From JADZAA01 sp039810485 (GTDB lineage Bacteria; Bacteroidota; Ignavibacteria; Kapaibacteriales; UBA961): a stretch of DNA of 13,807 bases. Where the stretch lies: NCBI GenBank assembly GCA_039810485.1, contig JBDHXA010000076.1, positions 1 through 13,807 of the forward strand. The letters run 5' to 3'. How positions within the stretch are numbered: position 1 is the first letter of the stretch; the number at the start of each line of letters is the position of its first letter. Below the pieces are notes generated by a model, which saw nothing but the letters and a program-made list of their open reading frames with translations, was not told the DNA's origin and did no database searches. The position numbers and the translations under genes were made by a program. Positions 1-5,881 of the stretch are shown here, in pieces.

Positions 1-119
1 AGAGTAGAAGCTGAAACACCAGTATTTGCTGCAATGGTTCGTAATGAAACTTTATTCCTATGCATGATTTCAATTTCGTATCTTTGCTCTTGCGTTAGGT
101 GTGTATAGCCGCTGGGCAT
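1..119 (-). CDS. IS30-family transposase, N-terminal part (cut by window edge)
   Basis: Reading the minus strand from the ATG at 119-117 gives 39 codons that are still open at the window edge. The peptide begins MPSGYTHLTQEQRYEIEIM and continues SLRTIAANTGVSAST. This is the usual start of IS30-family transposases: a 'hLTxEeR' opening followed by a helix-turn-helix of the 'SLRxIAxxxGxSxST' type that binds the element's ends. The DDE catalytic domain would lie to the left of the window. A GGAG sits about six bases upstream of the ATG, a clear ribosome binding site that most chromosomal genes here lack, which fits an imported gene. A LacI-type HTH was considered for the last 20 residues alone, but the residues before it match IS30 better. 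Whether the gene is intact cannot be seen. Confidence 0.85.
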   Translation of the reverse strand, partial: MPSGYTHLTQEQRYEIEIMHRNKVSLRTIAANTGVSAST

Positions 120-237
120 ATTGTGCTCCGTTTGTGATAAACTCGTCGTTGGGTTGTTGAACTATGACAGTTAAACCAACTCTTTATTTATTTCATCCGT
201 TGCACTTCAGTGTTGAATCTGCGAAATGTCAATTTCG
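1..237 (-). mobile_element. Right part of an IS30-family insertion sequence
   Basis: The transposase start at 119 implies that an element terminus lies within roughly 60-150 bases upstream of it. The stretch around 195-224, containing TTGCACTTCAGTGTTGAATC, resembles the terminal repeats I recall from IS30-like elements of Bacteroidota, so the boundary is placed near there. A small perfect hairpin follows at 222-237 (CGAAAT, loop GTCA, ATTTCG); it could be the terminus or a palindromic target, which IS30 relatives often prefer. The exact edge is uncertain because the other end is outside the window and the repeats cannot be compared. Confidence 0.5.
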
Positions 238-559
238 TCTGTCATCGAGTTTAAGAATCGCTGCAATAATATAGGTGGGTTCTATTTTAATTTTAGCAGT
301 TTTACCTTATTGAAAGCTAATATCTACAAGATAGGGCAGCAACTATAAAAAACGTTTAGGACAGGATTGTTCAATGAGTTATACAAGACGCAGCTTTAAT
401 TAAACGCAGATATATCCTTAATAGTTTTATCCTTGCTCTGTTGTTGAGAAGATGCTAAATAAAGTATGTTTTTTTTGCCGTTATCGTTTTTGGGCAACTT
501 TCGAGATAAATGTTCGTATCTCTCCATCAATATAGATTTGGCATATTTTTTTGCTTATC
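238..559. other. Intergenic region without a recognisable gene
   Basis: About 320 AT-rich bases lie between the IS30 end and the PspC-like gene. All frames are broken by stops, and I find no convincing small gene, strong hairpin or RNA gene. The only item of note is a possible promoter box near its right end at 533-540. It could hold decayed remains of sequence displaced by the insertion, but nothing recognisable is left. Confidence 0.5.
533..540 (+). promoter_or_regulatory. Possible Bacteroidota-type -7 box
   Basis: TAGATTTG matches the TAnnTTTG consensus of the primary sigma factor in Bacteroidota and lies 19 bases before the ATG at 560. No good TTTG or TTG is seen about 20 bases further upstream, only TGTTCG near 511, so the assignment is weak. 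Confidence 0.3.
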
Positions 560-1057
560 ATGGAGAACGCGCCAGTGAATAAATTTTGCAGGAAACCAGA
601 AAAAGGCATTCTTGGCGGAGTTTGCGCAGGATTTGCCGACTTGCTTTCAATGAAGCCGAATATTGTTCGCTTAATTTTTGTTGCAGGTACTTTATTTCAC
701 GGTGGTTTAGCAGTTGTCTATATTTTACTTTGGATTTTTACGCCAAAATCTGATGGCAAAAGAATACATTTTTCCTTTTCTCATCATGGTCGCAATAGCG
801 AATTTACTTTTATGGACGAAGAACACGATGATAAATATGGCGATGATTATGATATGAAAAATATGAGAGATGCCGAATCTGCAAAAACTTCGAAAAGCAA
901 TGTCGTAGCCGGTGTAATTCTTATCGTGGCAGGCGGTGTTTTTCTTGCGAAGAACTTTATGCCGAATATTGATGTGTTCGATTATTGGCCATTGCTTGTG
1001 GTAGGTGCAGGCGTTGGAGTTTTAGTGCGGGCGCTTCGTTCCGATGACTATATGTAA
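560..1057 (+). CDS. PspC-domain membrane protein (PspC/LiaF-like)
   Basis: This 165-residue inner-membrane protein is probably part of an envelope-stress module. Residues about 8-62 form a PspC domain: a KPEKGILGGVCAGFAD motif, then an amphipathic or membrane segment with the typical LLWIFTP ending. An acidic, His- and Asp-rich linker (about 70-105) follows. Residues 113-160 form a LiaF-type (DUF5668-like) pair of membrane helices with the characteristic 'YWPLLVV' turn. PspC domains are known to sense membrane damage with PspA/PspB or, in other phyla, with LiaF partners; no pspA is in view. The start is uncertain. ATG 560 is used here, but a GTG at 575 is preceded by GGAGA at good spacing and would begin directly at NKFCRKPEKG; a TTG at 551 is less likely. 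The next gene follows after 10 bases, so the two are probably cotranscribed. Confidence 0.85.
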   Translation: MENAPVNKFCRKPEKGILGGVCAGFADLLSMKPNIVRLIFVAGTLFHGGLAVVYILLWIFTPKSDGKRIHFSFSHHGRNSEFTFMDEEHDDKYGDDYDMKNMRDAESAKTSKSNVVAGVILIVAGGVFLAKNFMPNIDVFDYWPLLVVGAGVGVLVRALRSDDYM

Positions 1058-1067
1058 AGGCGACAAA

Positions 1068-1976
1068 ATGTTTGTTGGAATGACTTTTTTAACGATAGGT
1101 TTGTGTGCGGCGGCTGCTTCAGTCGGCTTCGACCGGTTCTTCTCAGATGGTTTTGCCGCTAAATTCTGGCCGCTAATTTTGATAGGTCTTGGTTTGGGAA
1201 TGACATTTCGCTATCGTCCCGCAAAATCCTTCTTTTTTGCATGCGCCGGCTGCATTGCCGGATTATCATTGTATTCTGGTTTTATTCTTACACGCCAATT
1301 CGCCGATAAAGTAAATACATCAGCAGCGGCAATATCTTCTCCAACGCAAGTCTTTAAAGCGCCGTATCAGTCCTCATTGCGAGAATCCGAATTTGGCTTC
1401 TCCGGCGGTGCAGTTTCGATTGTTTCTGGCGACACGACAGATGAACTATTTATCGCAAAAATTGAATCAACCCTTGGCGATTATCAGTTTGAAAATAAAG
1501 GAATTACGGATTCATCGCGAAGCTTATACATTTCTATGCCCGACTCGCAAATTGGTTTGTCTTCTTTGTCTGCAACAAACAAAGCAGAAATTAAACTTAA
1601 TGAAGCGCCACTTTGGGATTTGAATTTTGAAATTGGCGCGGCAGCGGCACACTTAGATTTGCGCAAATATCGTATCCGCTCTCTCAATATTTCCAGCGGA
1701 GCTTCTAAGCTAAATCTTCAACTTGGCAACAGATCGGATTCTTCAGAAATCCATATTGAGGGCGGAGCAATGGAAGCTCAAGTGGAAATACCAGATTCAT
1801 CTGGATGTAAAGTAGTTCGTGATGATGCGCTTAGCTCTTTTTCCTTTGACGAGGCCGCCGCCGTTGATGATGACACGTGGCAAACGCCGAATTATGAAAC
1901 AGCACAGCATAAAATTATAATTTATATTGAAGCCGGCGTCAGCAAATTTACCATTCGGCGAGCAGGAAAACAATGA
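1068..1976 (+). CDS. Membrane-anchored toastrack/LiaF-like protein
   Basis: This 302-residue protein starts with a hydrophobic region of about 75 residues. It contains two or three membrane segments, again with a LiaF-type 'FWPLILIGLGLG' helix near residues 34-45. The rest is a soluble domain rich in short beta strands and repeated glycine-serine turns (for example FSGGAVSI, EIGAAAAHLDL, NISSGASKLNLQLG, IEGGAMEAQVEI). That is the pattern of the toastrack (DUF2154/DUF4097-like) beta-solenoid found next to PspC domains. The ATG at 1068 is chosen because AAAGG lies just upstream. An ATG at 1044 would overlap the preceding gene by 14 bases and add eight residues. The partner upstream shares the same membrane module, so the two proteins probably work as a complex sensing envelope state. 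Family-level assignment rests on fold pattern, not on a conserved catalytic motif. Confidence 0.7.
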   Translation: MFVGMTFLTIGLCAAAASVGFDRFFSDGFAAKFWPLILIGLGLGMTFRYRPAKSFFFACAGCIAGLSLYSGFILTRQFADKVNTSAAAISSPTQVFKAPYQSSLRESEFGFSGGAVSIVSGDTTDELFIAKIESTLGDYQFENKGITDSSRSLYISMPDSQIGLSSLSATNKAEIKLNEAPLWDLNFEIGAAAAHLDLRKYRIRSLNISSGASKLNLQLGNRSDSSEIHIEGGAMEAQVEIPDSSGCKVVRDDALSSFSFDEAAAVDDDTWQTPNYETAQHKIIIYIEAGVSKFTIRRAGKQ

Positions 1977-2050
1977 ATGGGTTTGAAGAAATGAATGCTG
2001 TTAATTCTCCATGCAAAAAGATTAGTATCTCTTCCTGAAGCCGCATTATT

Positions 2051-3352
2051 TCAAATCGCGCCATCGCTTTCAATTATATATGGAGACAGCCGCCGCAATA
2101 AATCGCCCGTTTTATCGCTTATTCTTCCAATAACCAAAAGCGCTCCCTGCTCATTGTCTTCCCGATGTAAAATTTCTCCGGCAGCGTAAGCAATATCTAT
2201 TGCAGACATTTCTGCGTAAGGAATTAATACTGAAATTGTATTTTGCCCTTGCGCAATAATTTCGGTCATCATCTTTAGTAGAGAATCTACATTAATATGC
2301 CTTGAGGCAGAAATCGGCACAGCGCCGGAAAATTCTGCAACTAGCGCGCCGATAGATTCATCGAGTGGCAACTGATCAATTTTATTCAACACATAAATCA
2401 TCGGTTTTTGCTCGCAGCCGATATCTTTTAGCGTTTCTAATACGACTGCAATATGCTCTCTAAAATCTCGATGAGACGCATCAATGACATGAAGCAAAAC
2501 ATCTGCCTCTTGCGCCTCTGCAAGAGTGCTGCGAAAAGATGCAACAAGCTGCGCCGGAAGTTTGCGAATAAATCCTACTGTATCAGATATCAATGCTTTA
2601 GCTCCATTGGGCAAAGCAAATTGCCGCACAGTTGTGTCAAGTGTTGCAAAGAGCTGATTGGCAGTGTAAGCATTTCCTTCTGCTATTGCATTTAGCAGAG
2701 TTGACTTTCCGGCATTGGTGTAGCCCACAAGCGCAAATCTCGGCATAGCTTGCCGTCCTTTTCGCTGTTCAAATTTCTGTTGAGCAACAATTTTAAGCTT
2801 TTCTTTCAGTTCGCTGATGCGAGTTCGCACCAACCGTCTGTCAGTTTCTATTTGTGTTTCGCCCGGGCCGCGCGCTCCTATGCCGCCATATTGCTTTGAA
2901 AGATGCGTCCACATCCGCGATAGCCGCGGCAGCATATATTGCAATTGAGCAAGCTCGACTTGCAGTTTTGCCTCAGAGGTGCGGGCGCGACTAGCAAAAA
3001 TATCCAGAATCACAGCGCTTCTATCAAGTGTCTTGATCTGCAGCTCGCGCTCTAAATTGCGAAATTGAACCGGTGTAAGCTCATTGTCGAAAAGTAACAA
3101 CGTAATTTCTTGCTCTTCAACAATGGTTCGTATTTCTTCGATTTTACCTTTGCCGACGGCGGTGGCAACATCCGGCCTTTCTCGTTCTTGATATAGTCGG
3201 ACAACTACTTCGGCTCCTGCATTTTCAGCAAGAAAAGCTAATTCGTCGAGATGTTCCATTGCGGTCTCTCGATGGCGAAGCCCTTTTTGCGATATTGCTA
3301 TTGCCAAGGCTTTTTCGGTAGGCCGAGCAGTTTCAGTTGGTGTTTTTTTCAT
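2051..3352 (-). CDS. hflX: GTPase HflX
   Basis: This 433-residue GTPase binds the 50S ribosomal subunit and is known in other bacteria to split stalled or hibernating 70S ribosomes under heat or antibiotic stress. The N-terminal HflX domain (about 1-190) has the family hallmarks: VGKGK (67-71), FDNELTPVQFRNLE, and GGIGARGPGETQIETDRR near 156-173, followed by a coiled region. The G domain shows G1 GYTNAGKST (210-218), the switch Thr around FATLDTT, G3 DTVG (257-260) and G4 NKID (323-326). The length is normal for the family. No Shine-Dalgarno is seen before the ATG, as for most genes here. It lies 110 bases downstream of a glycosyltransferase gene on the same strand and converges on the toastrack gene with a 74-base gap that has no obvious terminator hairpin. 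Confidence 0.95.
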   Translation of the reverse strand: MKKTPTETARPTEKALAIAISQKGLRHRETAMEHLDELAFLAENAGAEVVVRLYQERERPDVATAVGKGKIEEIRTIVEEQEITLLLFDNELTPVQFRNLERELQIKTLDRSAVILDIFASRARTSEAKLQVELAQLQYMLPRLSRMWTHLSKQYGGIGARGPGETQIETDRRLVRTRISELKEKLKIVAQQKFEQRKGRQAMPRFALVGYTNAGKSTLLNAIAEGNAYTANQLFATLDTTVRQFALPNGAKALISDTVGFIRKLPAQLVASFRSTLAEAQEADVLLHVIDASHRDFREHIAVVLETLKDIGCEQKPMIYVLNKIDQLPLDESIGALVAEFSGAVPISASRHINVDSLLKMMTEIIAQGQNTISVLIPYAEMSAIDIAYAAGEILHREDNEQGALLVIGRISDKTGDLLRRLSPYIIESDGAI

Positions 3353-3462
3353 GGATTATGCTAGTATATGAAGGCACGTATATTTATGGATAAATTCTCC
3401 GGCGATTTGATTTTTTTACAGATTCAATAGTGAAGTGAAAAAGACGAATAAAAATATTTTAG

Positions 3463-4452
3463 CTATTGTGAAATACGTTGTTTTTCTGTAGAAGAATGAC
3501 TGATGGTGCTGCTTCTTAATTGTAGAAGAACGTCTTGCCAAACTCCTGTAAATATGGCGTAATGTTCGCATTTCCTTTGCCAAAAAGGCGAGTTTTTTGA
3601 AAATAATGTTAAAATTTTTGCGGTTGTTTCAGCGTTATAAAAATAAAGAAGTTCAAGAAGAGTGTATAATATCAAAAAATTTTGTCCTGCATGTTTTTTA
3701 ATGAATTGAATTTTACCGTTCACTAGCAACTGAACGCTTTCAATGCGTGGCAATGCGGTTGAACTTGCGCCTCGAATATGCTCTGAATAAATCCATGAGC
3801 AGAATATATTTTTCCATCCGTTTTTCTGAAGGCGGAAACAATAATCTGTTTCTTCGGCATAAAAAAAGAAGGACTCGTCAAAGCCGCCAACCTCATCAAA
3901 CGCCTTGCGCCGAGTCATTAAAATTGCGCCGTCGAGATATTCTACTTTAAGGGGAATTTGCGGCTTATTTGGCTTGACAAATCGTCGCCTATGCAAAAAA
4001 TTTGCAAATTTATTAATGCCGAATAGATCATATAAACCTGATTTTATACCGGGATACCAGCCGTAGCTTCTTTGCCATGAGCCATCTGGATAAACTTGCT
4101 GCAAACCGGTGACACCTACATCAGAATGTGCAGTAATATATTGATGCAATTGTGCAATAGCGTTGGGAAAGAAAAGGACGTCCGCATTGGTTATCAGGCA
4201 AATATCCGCGTCAGTTTTAGCCATACCGGCATTGACAGCCGCAGCATAACCCATATTTGATGCACATTTGATAAGTTGAGTGTCAGGATATGTCTTTTGA
4301 ACTATCGAAGCAGTATCATCGGTAGAATTGTTGTCAACGACAGTAATTGAATGCGGCAAAGCACATGTTTCTTTCACCGACTGAATGCAACGGAGAGTTA
4401 AATCACGTGTGTTGAATGAAATAATAATAACGTCGAGCAGCGGTTTCATCAT
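3463..4452 (-). CDS. Family 2 glycosyltransferase
   Basis: This is a 329-residue GT-A fold transferase of the WcaA/rhamnosyltransferase-like group. It likely adds a sugar from a nucleotide donor to a lipid-linked or surface glycan at the cytoplasmic face of the membrane. Visible motifs are the N-terminal nucleotide-binding strand LDVIIISFNTRD (6-17), VVDNNSTDDT (38-47), the metal-binding region ITNADVLFFP (87-96), which carries N-A-D in place of DxD, and the acceptor-site block FFFYAEETDYCFRLQKNGW (195-213) with the catalytic-base candidates E200/E201 and D203. The C-terminal 70 residues are hydrophobic and aromatic and may touch the membrane. No other polysaccharide genes are nearby, so its substrate cannot be inferred. 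A second ATG three bases downstream is an equally good start. The tRNA-Pro terminator ends immediately upstream. Confidence 0.88.
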   Translation of the reverse strand: MMKPLLDVIIISFNTRDLTLRCIQSVKETCALPHSITVVDNNSTDDTASIVQKTYPDTQLIKCASNMGYAAAVNAGMAKTDADICLITNADVLFFPNAIAQLHQYITAHSDVGVTGLQQVYPDGSWQRSYGWYPGIKSGLYDLFGINKFANFLHRRRFVKPNKPQIPLKVEYLDGAILMTRRKAFDEVGGFDESFFFYAEETDYCFRLQKNGWKNIFCSWIYSEHIRGASSTALPRIESVQLLVNGKIQFIKKHAGQNFLILYTLLELLYFYNAETTAKILTLFSKNSPFWQRKCEHYAIFTGVWQDVLLQLRSSTISHSSTEKQRISQ

Positions 4453-4454
4453 TC

Positions 4455-4490
4455 GGAAAAATAAAAAAGGCGATGTTGAGGCATCGCCTT
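4455..4490 (-). terminator. Rho-independent terminator of tRNA-Pro
   Basis: On the minus strand a perfect 9-bp stem (AAGGCGATG and CATCGCCTT, six-base loop) is followed by TTTTATTTTT. It starts about ten bases after the tRNA 3' end. The U-tract finishes only a few bases before the glycosyltransferase ATG. Confidence 0.85.
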
Positions 4491-4499
4491 AGAGTAGTG

Positions 4500-4573
4500 T
4501 CGGGGTGAGAGGATTTGAACCTCCGACCCCCTCGTCCCGAACGAGGTGCTCTACCGGGCTGAGCCACACCCCG
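4500..4573 (-). tRNA. tRNA-Pro (anticodon CGG)
   Basis: The 74-base minus-strand sequence folds into a full cloverleaf. The acceptor stem is CGGGGTG with CACCCCG and discriminator A. The D arm is GCTC with GAGC. The anticodon stem CCTCG/CGAGG encloses loop TTCGGGA, giving anticodon CGG, which reads the proline codon CCG. The variable loop has five bases, and the T arm is GGAGG-TTCAAAT-CCTCT. The 3' CCA is not encoded and must be added after transcription. Confidence 0.95.
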
Positions 4574-4588
4574 AAACAATTCTTTGCG

Positions 4589-4617
4589 AAAATACTGCTT
4601 TTCGAGCAAACAGCCAA
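4589..4617 (-). promoter_or_regulatory. Candidate promoter of tRNA-Pro
   Basis: Minus-strand TTGGCT (4617-4612) is separated by 17 bases from TATTTT (4594-4589), about 15 bases before the tRNA 5' end. The same bases also read as TTGG, 19 bases, TATTTTCG, close to the Bacteroidota TTTG/TAnnTTTG arrangement. The position is right for a tRNA gene, but both boxes are imperfect. Confidence 0.35.
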
Positions 4618-4689
4618 TCAAACTAAGAGAATTTTGTAACTTGCAGATATTTACATTGTGTTGTTGCATTTATAGCAATGGTTTAAAAA

Positions 4690-5043
4690 ATGATTAAAAT
4701 AAAAATAATATTTTCAATAATATTGTTAGCTCTTGCAGTTGGTTGTGCAACTATGCTCCCTATTCCTACACAGACCGATGCAGACCGCGGAGCTTCTAAA
4801 TTTCCCAATCTTACGCTGGAAGAACTGAATAAAGGAAAATCCAATGCTGACCTTTATTGCAAAAAATGCCACGAATATTATATGCCTACGGCATATTCCG
4901 TTGAAGAATGGGAAAAAATAATTCCTAAAATGGCGCAAATAGCTAAAAAGAAAATAGGGCATGGCACAGATGAAATAATTGCTGTAGAAACGCAAGAATC
5001 AATTCTTAAATATATTGTAACAATGAGAGAATTTGAGAAGTAA
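4690..5043 (+). CDS. Small c-type cytochrome lipoprotein
   Basis: This 117-residue exported protein probably carries one covalently bound haem c outside the cytoplasm. Residues 1-18 are a basic then hydrophobic signal ending in a lipobox, LAVGC, so C19 would be lipidated. The haem attachment site is CKKCH (57-61), giving His61 as the proximal ligand; Met81, in a Pro-Lys-Met context 20 residues later, is a possible distal ligand. The length and single haem site suggest an electron-transfer domain or sensor. No redox partner is adjacent; neighbours are a tRNA on the opposite strand and the osmC-like gene beyond a long gap. No strong Shine-Dalgarno precedes the ATG. The specific cytochrome family is not recognised. 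LspA, which would process its signal, is encoded elsewhere in the window, but that is not evidence of linkage. Confidence 0.8.
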   Translation: MIKIKIIFSIILLALAVGCATMLPIPTQTDADRGASKFPNLTLEELNKGKSNADLYCKKCHEYYMPTAYSVEEWEKIIPKMAQIAKKKIGHGTDEIIAVETQESILKYIVTMREFEK

Positions 5044-5233
5044 AAAAGAAATTTTACAAGTAAAGAAGATTTTGTTTTTTAATAAGAGCTAATGACTTGT
5101 AAACTAATCATTGAAGTAAATGGGAATATAATTAAATGAATCTAACGTTAGATTTAATGAAATAAGCAGTTCTTAGTTTGCTAAGCAAAGCTGAGCTGAT
5201 TATAGTTTAAACAACCAATAGCGATTAATAAAT
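5044..5233. other. Intergenic DNA between the cytochrome gene and the MITE
   Basis: This AT-rich stretch has no open frame of note. It contains the perfect palindrome at 5139-5154 and a short hairpin at 5172-5185 (CTTAG, loop TTTG, CTAAG). It probably held the original upstream control region of the osmC-like gene before the element at 5234-5422 was inserted. No clear terminator for the cytochrome gene is visible. Confidence 0.4.
5139..5154. repeat. Perfect 16-bp palindrome, possible operator
   Basis: AATCTAACGTTAGATT is its own reverse complement. With a few unpaired bases the dyad extends outward (ATTAAA to the left, TTTAAT to the right). It lacks a loop and a T-run, so a dimeric-protein binding site is more likely than a terminator. 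It lies 96 bases after the cytochrome stop and about 290 bases before the osmC start. Confidence 0.4.
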
Positions 5234-5260
5234 GAGCCTACTCCGAAAAGTCGGTTAAAA
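5232..5260 (+). repeat. Left terminal repeat of the MITE-like element
   Basis: This 29-base stretch begins ATGAGCCTACTCCGAAAAG and ends TCGGTTAAAA. It matches the copy at 13731-13759 at 27 of 29 positions (differences at positions 8 and 24) and the reversed right end at 18 of the first 19. Confidence 0.85.
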
Positions 5261-5422
5261 TTTCTAAGCATATAAAACATGGTAAAAAAGTACAGTTTTT
5301 ACTCATTTTTAAGTAAAAATCGGCAAAAAAAAAGACTTTTTTAGCTCTTAAAAGATATGTTTTTTGAAAACAGCGAATCTATCGTCGCAATTTTTTAATA
5401 AATACCTTTTCGGAGTGGGCTC
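5234..5422. mobile_element. MITE-like non-autonomous element (189 bp)
   Basis: The ends are inverted copies of ATGAGCCYACTCCGAAAAG (5232-5250 and, reversed, 5406-5424), 19 bp with one mismatch. ATAAAT lies directly outside both ends (5228-5233 and 5423-5428) if the element is taken to start at GAGCC, which would be a 6-bp target duplication. Alternatively the AT next to GAGCC belongs to the ends, since all three copies in the window carry it; then the element is 5232-5424 and the duplication is only two bases. The interior is very AT-rich, has no open frame, and contains a perfect hairpin (TTTTTACT at 5296-5303 with AGTAAAAA at 5312-5319). It must be mobilised by a transposase elsewhere; the family is not certain. 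It ends 18 bases before the osmC start. Confidence 0.75.
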
Positions 5423-5424
5423 AT
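5406..5424 (-). repeat. Right terminal repeat of the MITE-like element
   Basis: CTTTTCGGAGTGGGCTCAT on the plus strand is the reverse complement of ATGAGCCCACTCCGAAAAG. Its first 19 bases are identical to the start of the copy at 13731. It stops matching after AAAAG, whereas the left end and the 13731 copy continue to match one another. Confidence 0.85.
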
Positions 5425-5440
5425 AAATAGATATTATAAT

Positions 5441-5881
5441 ATGGCTGCTTCAATTACTGTTTATCTTGAAAATACGCCTTATAGAACTGCGGCACATAAC
5501 GGACGCCATACGGTCTATTTTGATGAGCCGATAGATGCCGGAGGCGGTGACACGGCTCCTGACCCTACAGAGATGCTGCTGGCTTCGTTAGGAAGCTGCT
5601 CGCTTATTACGATGCTAATGTATGCCTCAAGAAAAGGGTGGAAAATTCGCTCTGCTCGAGTTGAGCTGTCGGAGAAAGCAGAGCGCACTCCCGAGGGATG
5701 GAATACTGTGATTCAAAGACAAATATTTCTGGAAGGCGAACTGGACGAATCGCAGCAAGAACGACTGCTACATATCTCTAAGCGCTGTCCTGTGGCGCAA
5801 ATGCTTACCGGCAGTATTGCAATAGAAACCAATTTGAATATTCAAGATTCTTCGGCTAATGCAACACTTCCCGCCTTGTAG
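5441..5881 (+). CDS. OsmC/Ohr-family protein
   Basis: This 146-residue cytoplasmic protein belongs to the OsmC fold family, whose characterised members reduce organic hydroperoxides with a pair of cysteines. The family core is present: GGGDTAPDPTEMLLASLGSC (34-53) with C53 on the central helix, and SKRCPVAQML (113-122) with the second cysteine C116. The arrangement fits the broader OsmC/YhfA-like group more than classical Ohr. Peroxidase activity is inferred from the two cysteines. The ATG lies only 18 bases after the MITE-like element, and no Shine-Dalgarno is visible, so its promoter must lie in the element or further upstream. The 3' end overlaps the end of pdxB, on the other strand, by 26 bases. 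Confidence 0.88.
   Translation: MAASITVYLENTPYRTAAHNGRHTVYFDEPIDAGGGDTAPDPTEMLLASLGSCSLITMLMYASRKGWKIRSARVELSEKAERTPEGWNTVIQRQIFLEGELDESQQERLLHISKRCPVAQMLTGSIAIETNLNIQDSSANATLPAL

Noticed and set aside
1..65. A LacI-type HTH regulator start on the minus strand (MHRNKVSLRTIAANTG)
   Set aside because: The frame continues upstream to an ATG at 119 with a good ribosome site, and the added residues YTHLTQEQRYEIE identify an IS30 transposase.
4403..4669. An 88-codon minus-strand frame across the tRNA-Pro gene (contains VAQPGRAPRSGRG)
   Set aside because: This peptide is a well-known false product of reading through a tRNA gene; the cloverleaf and terminator explain the sequence.
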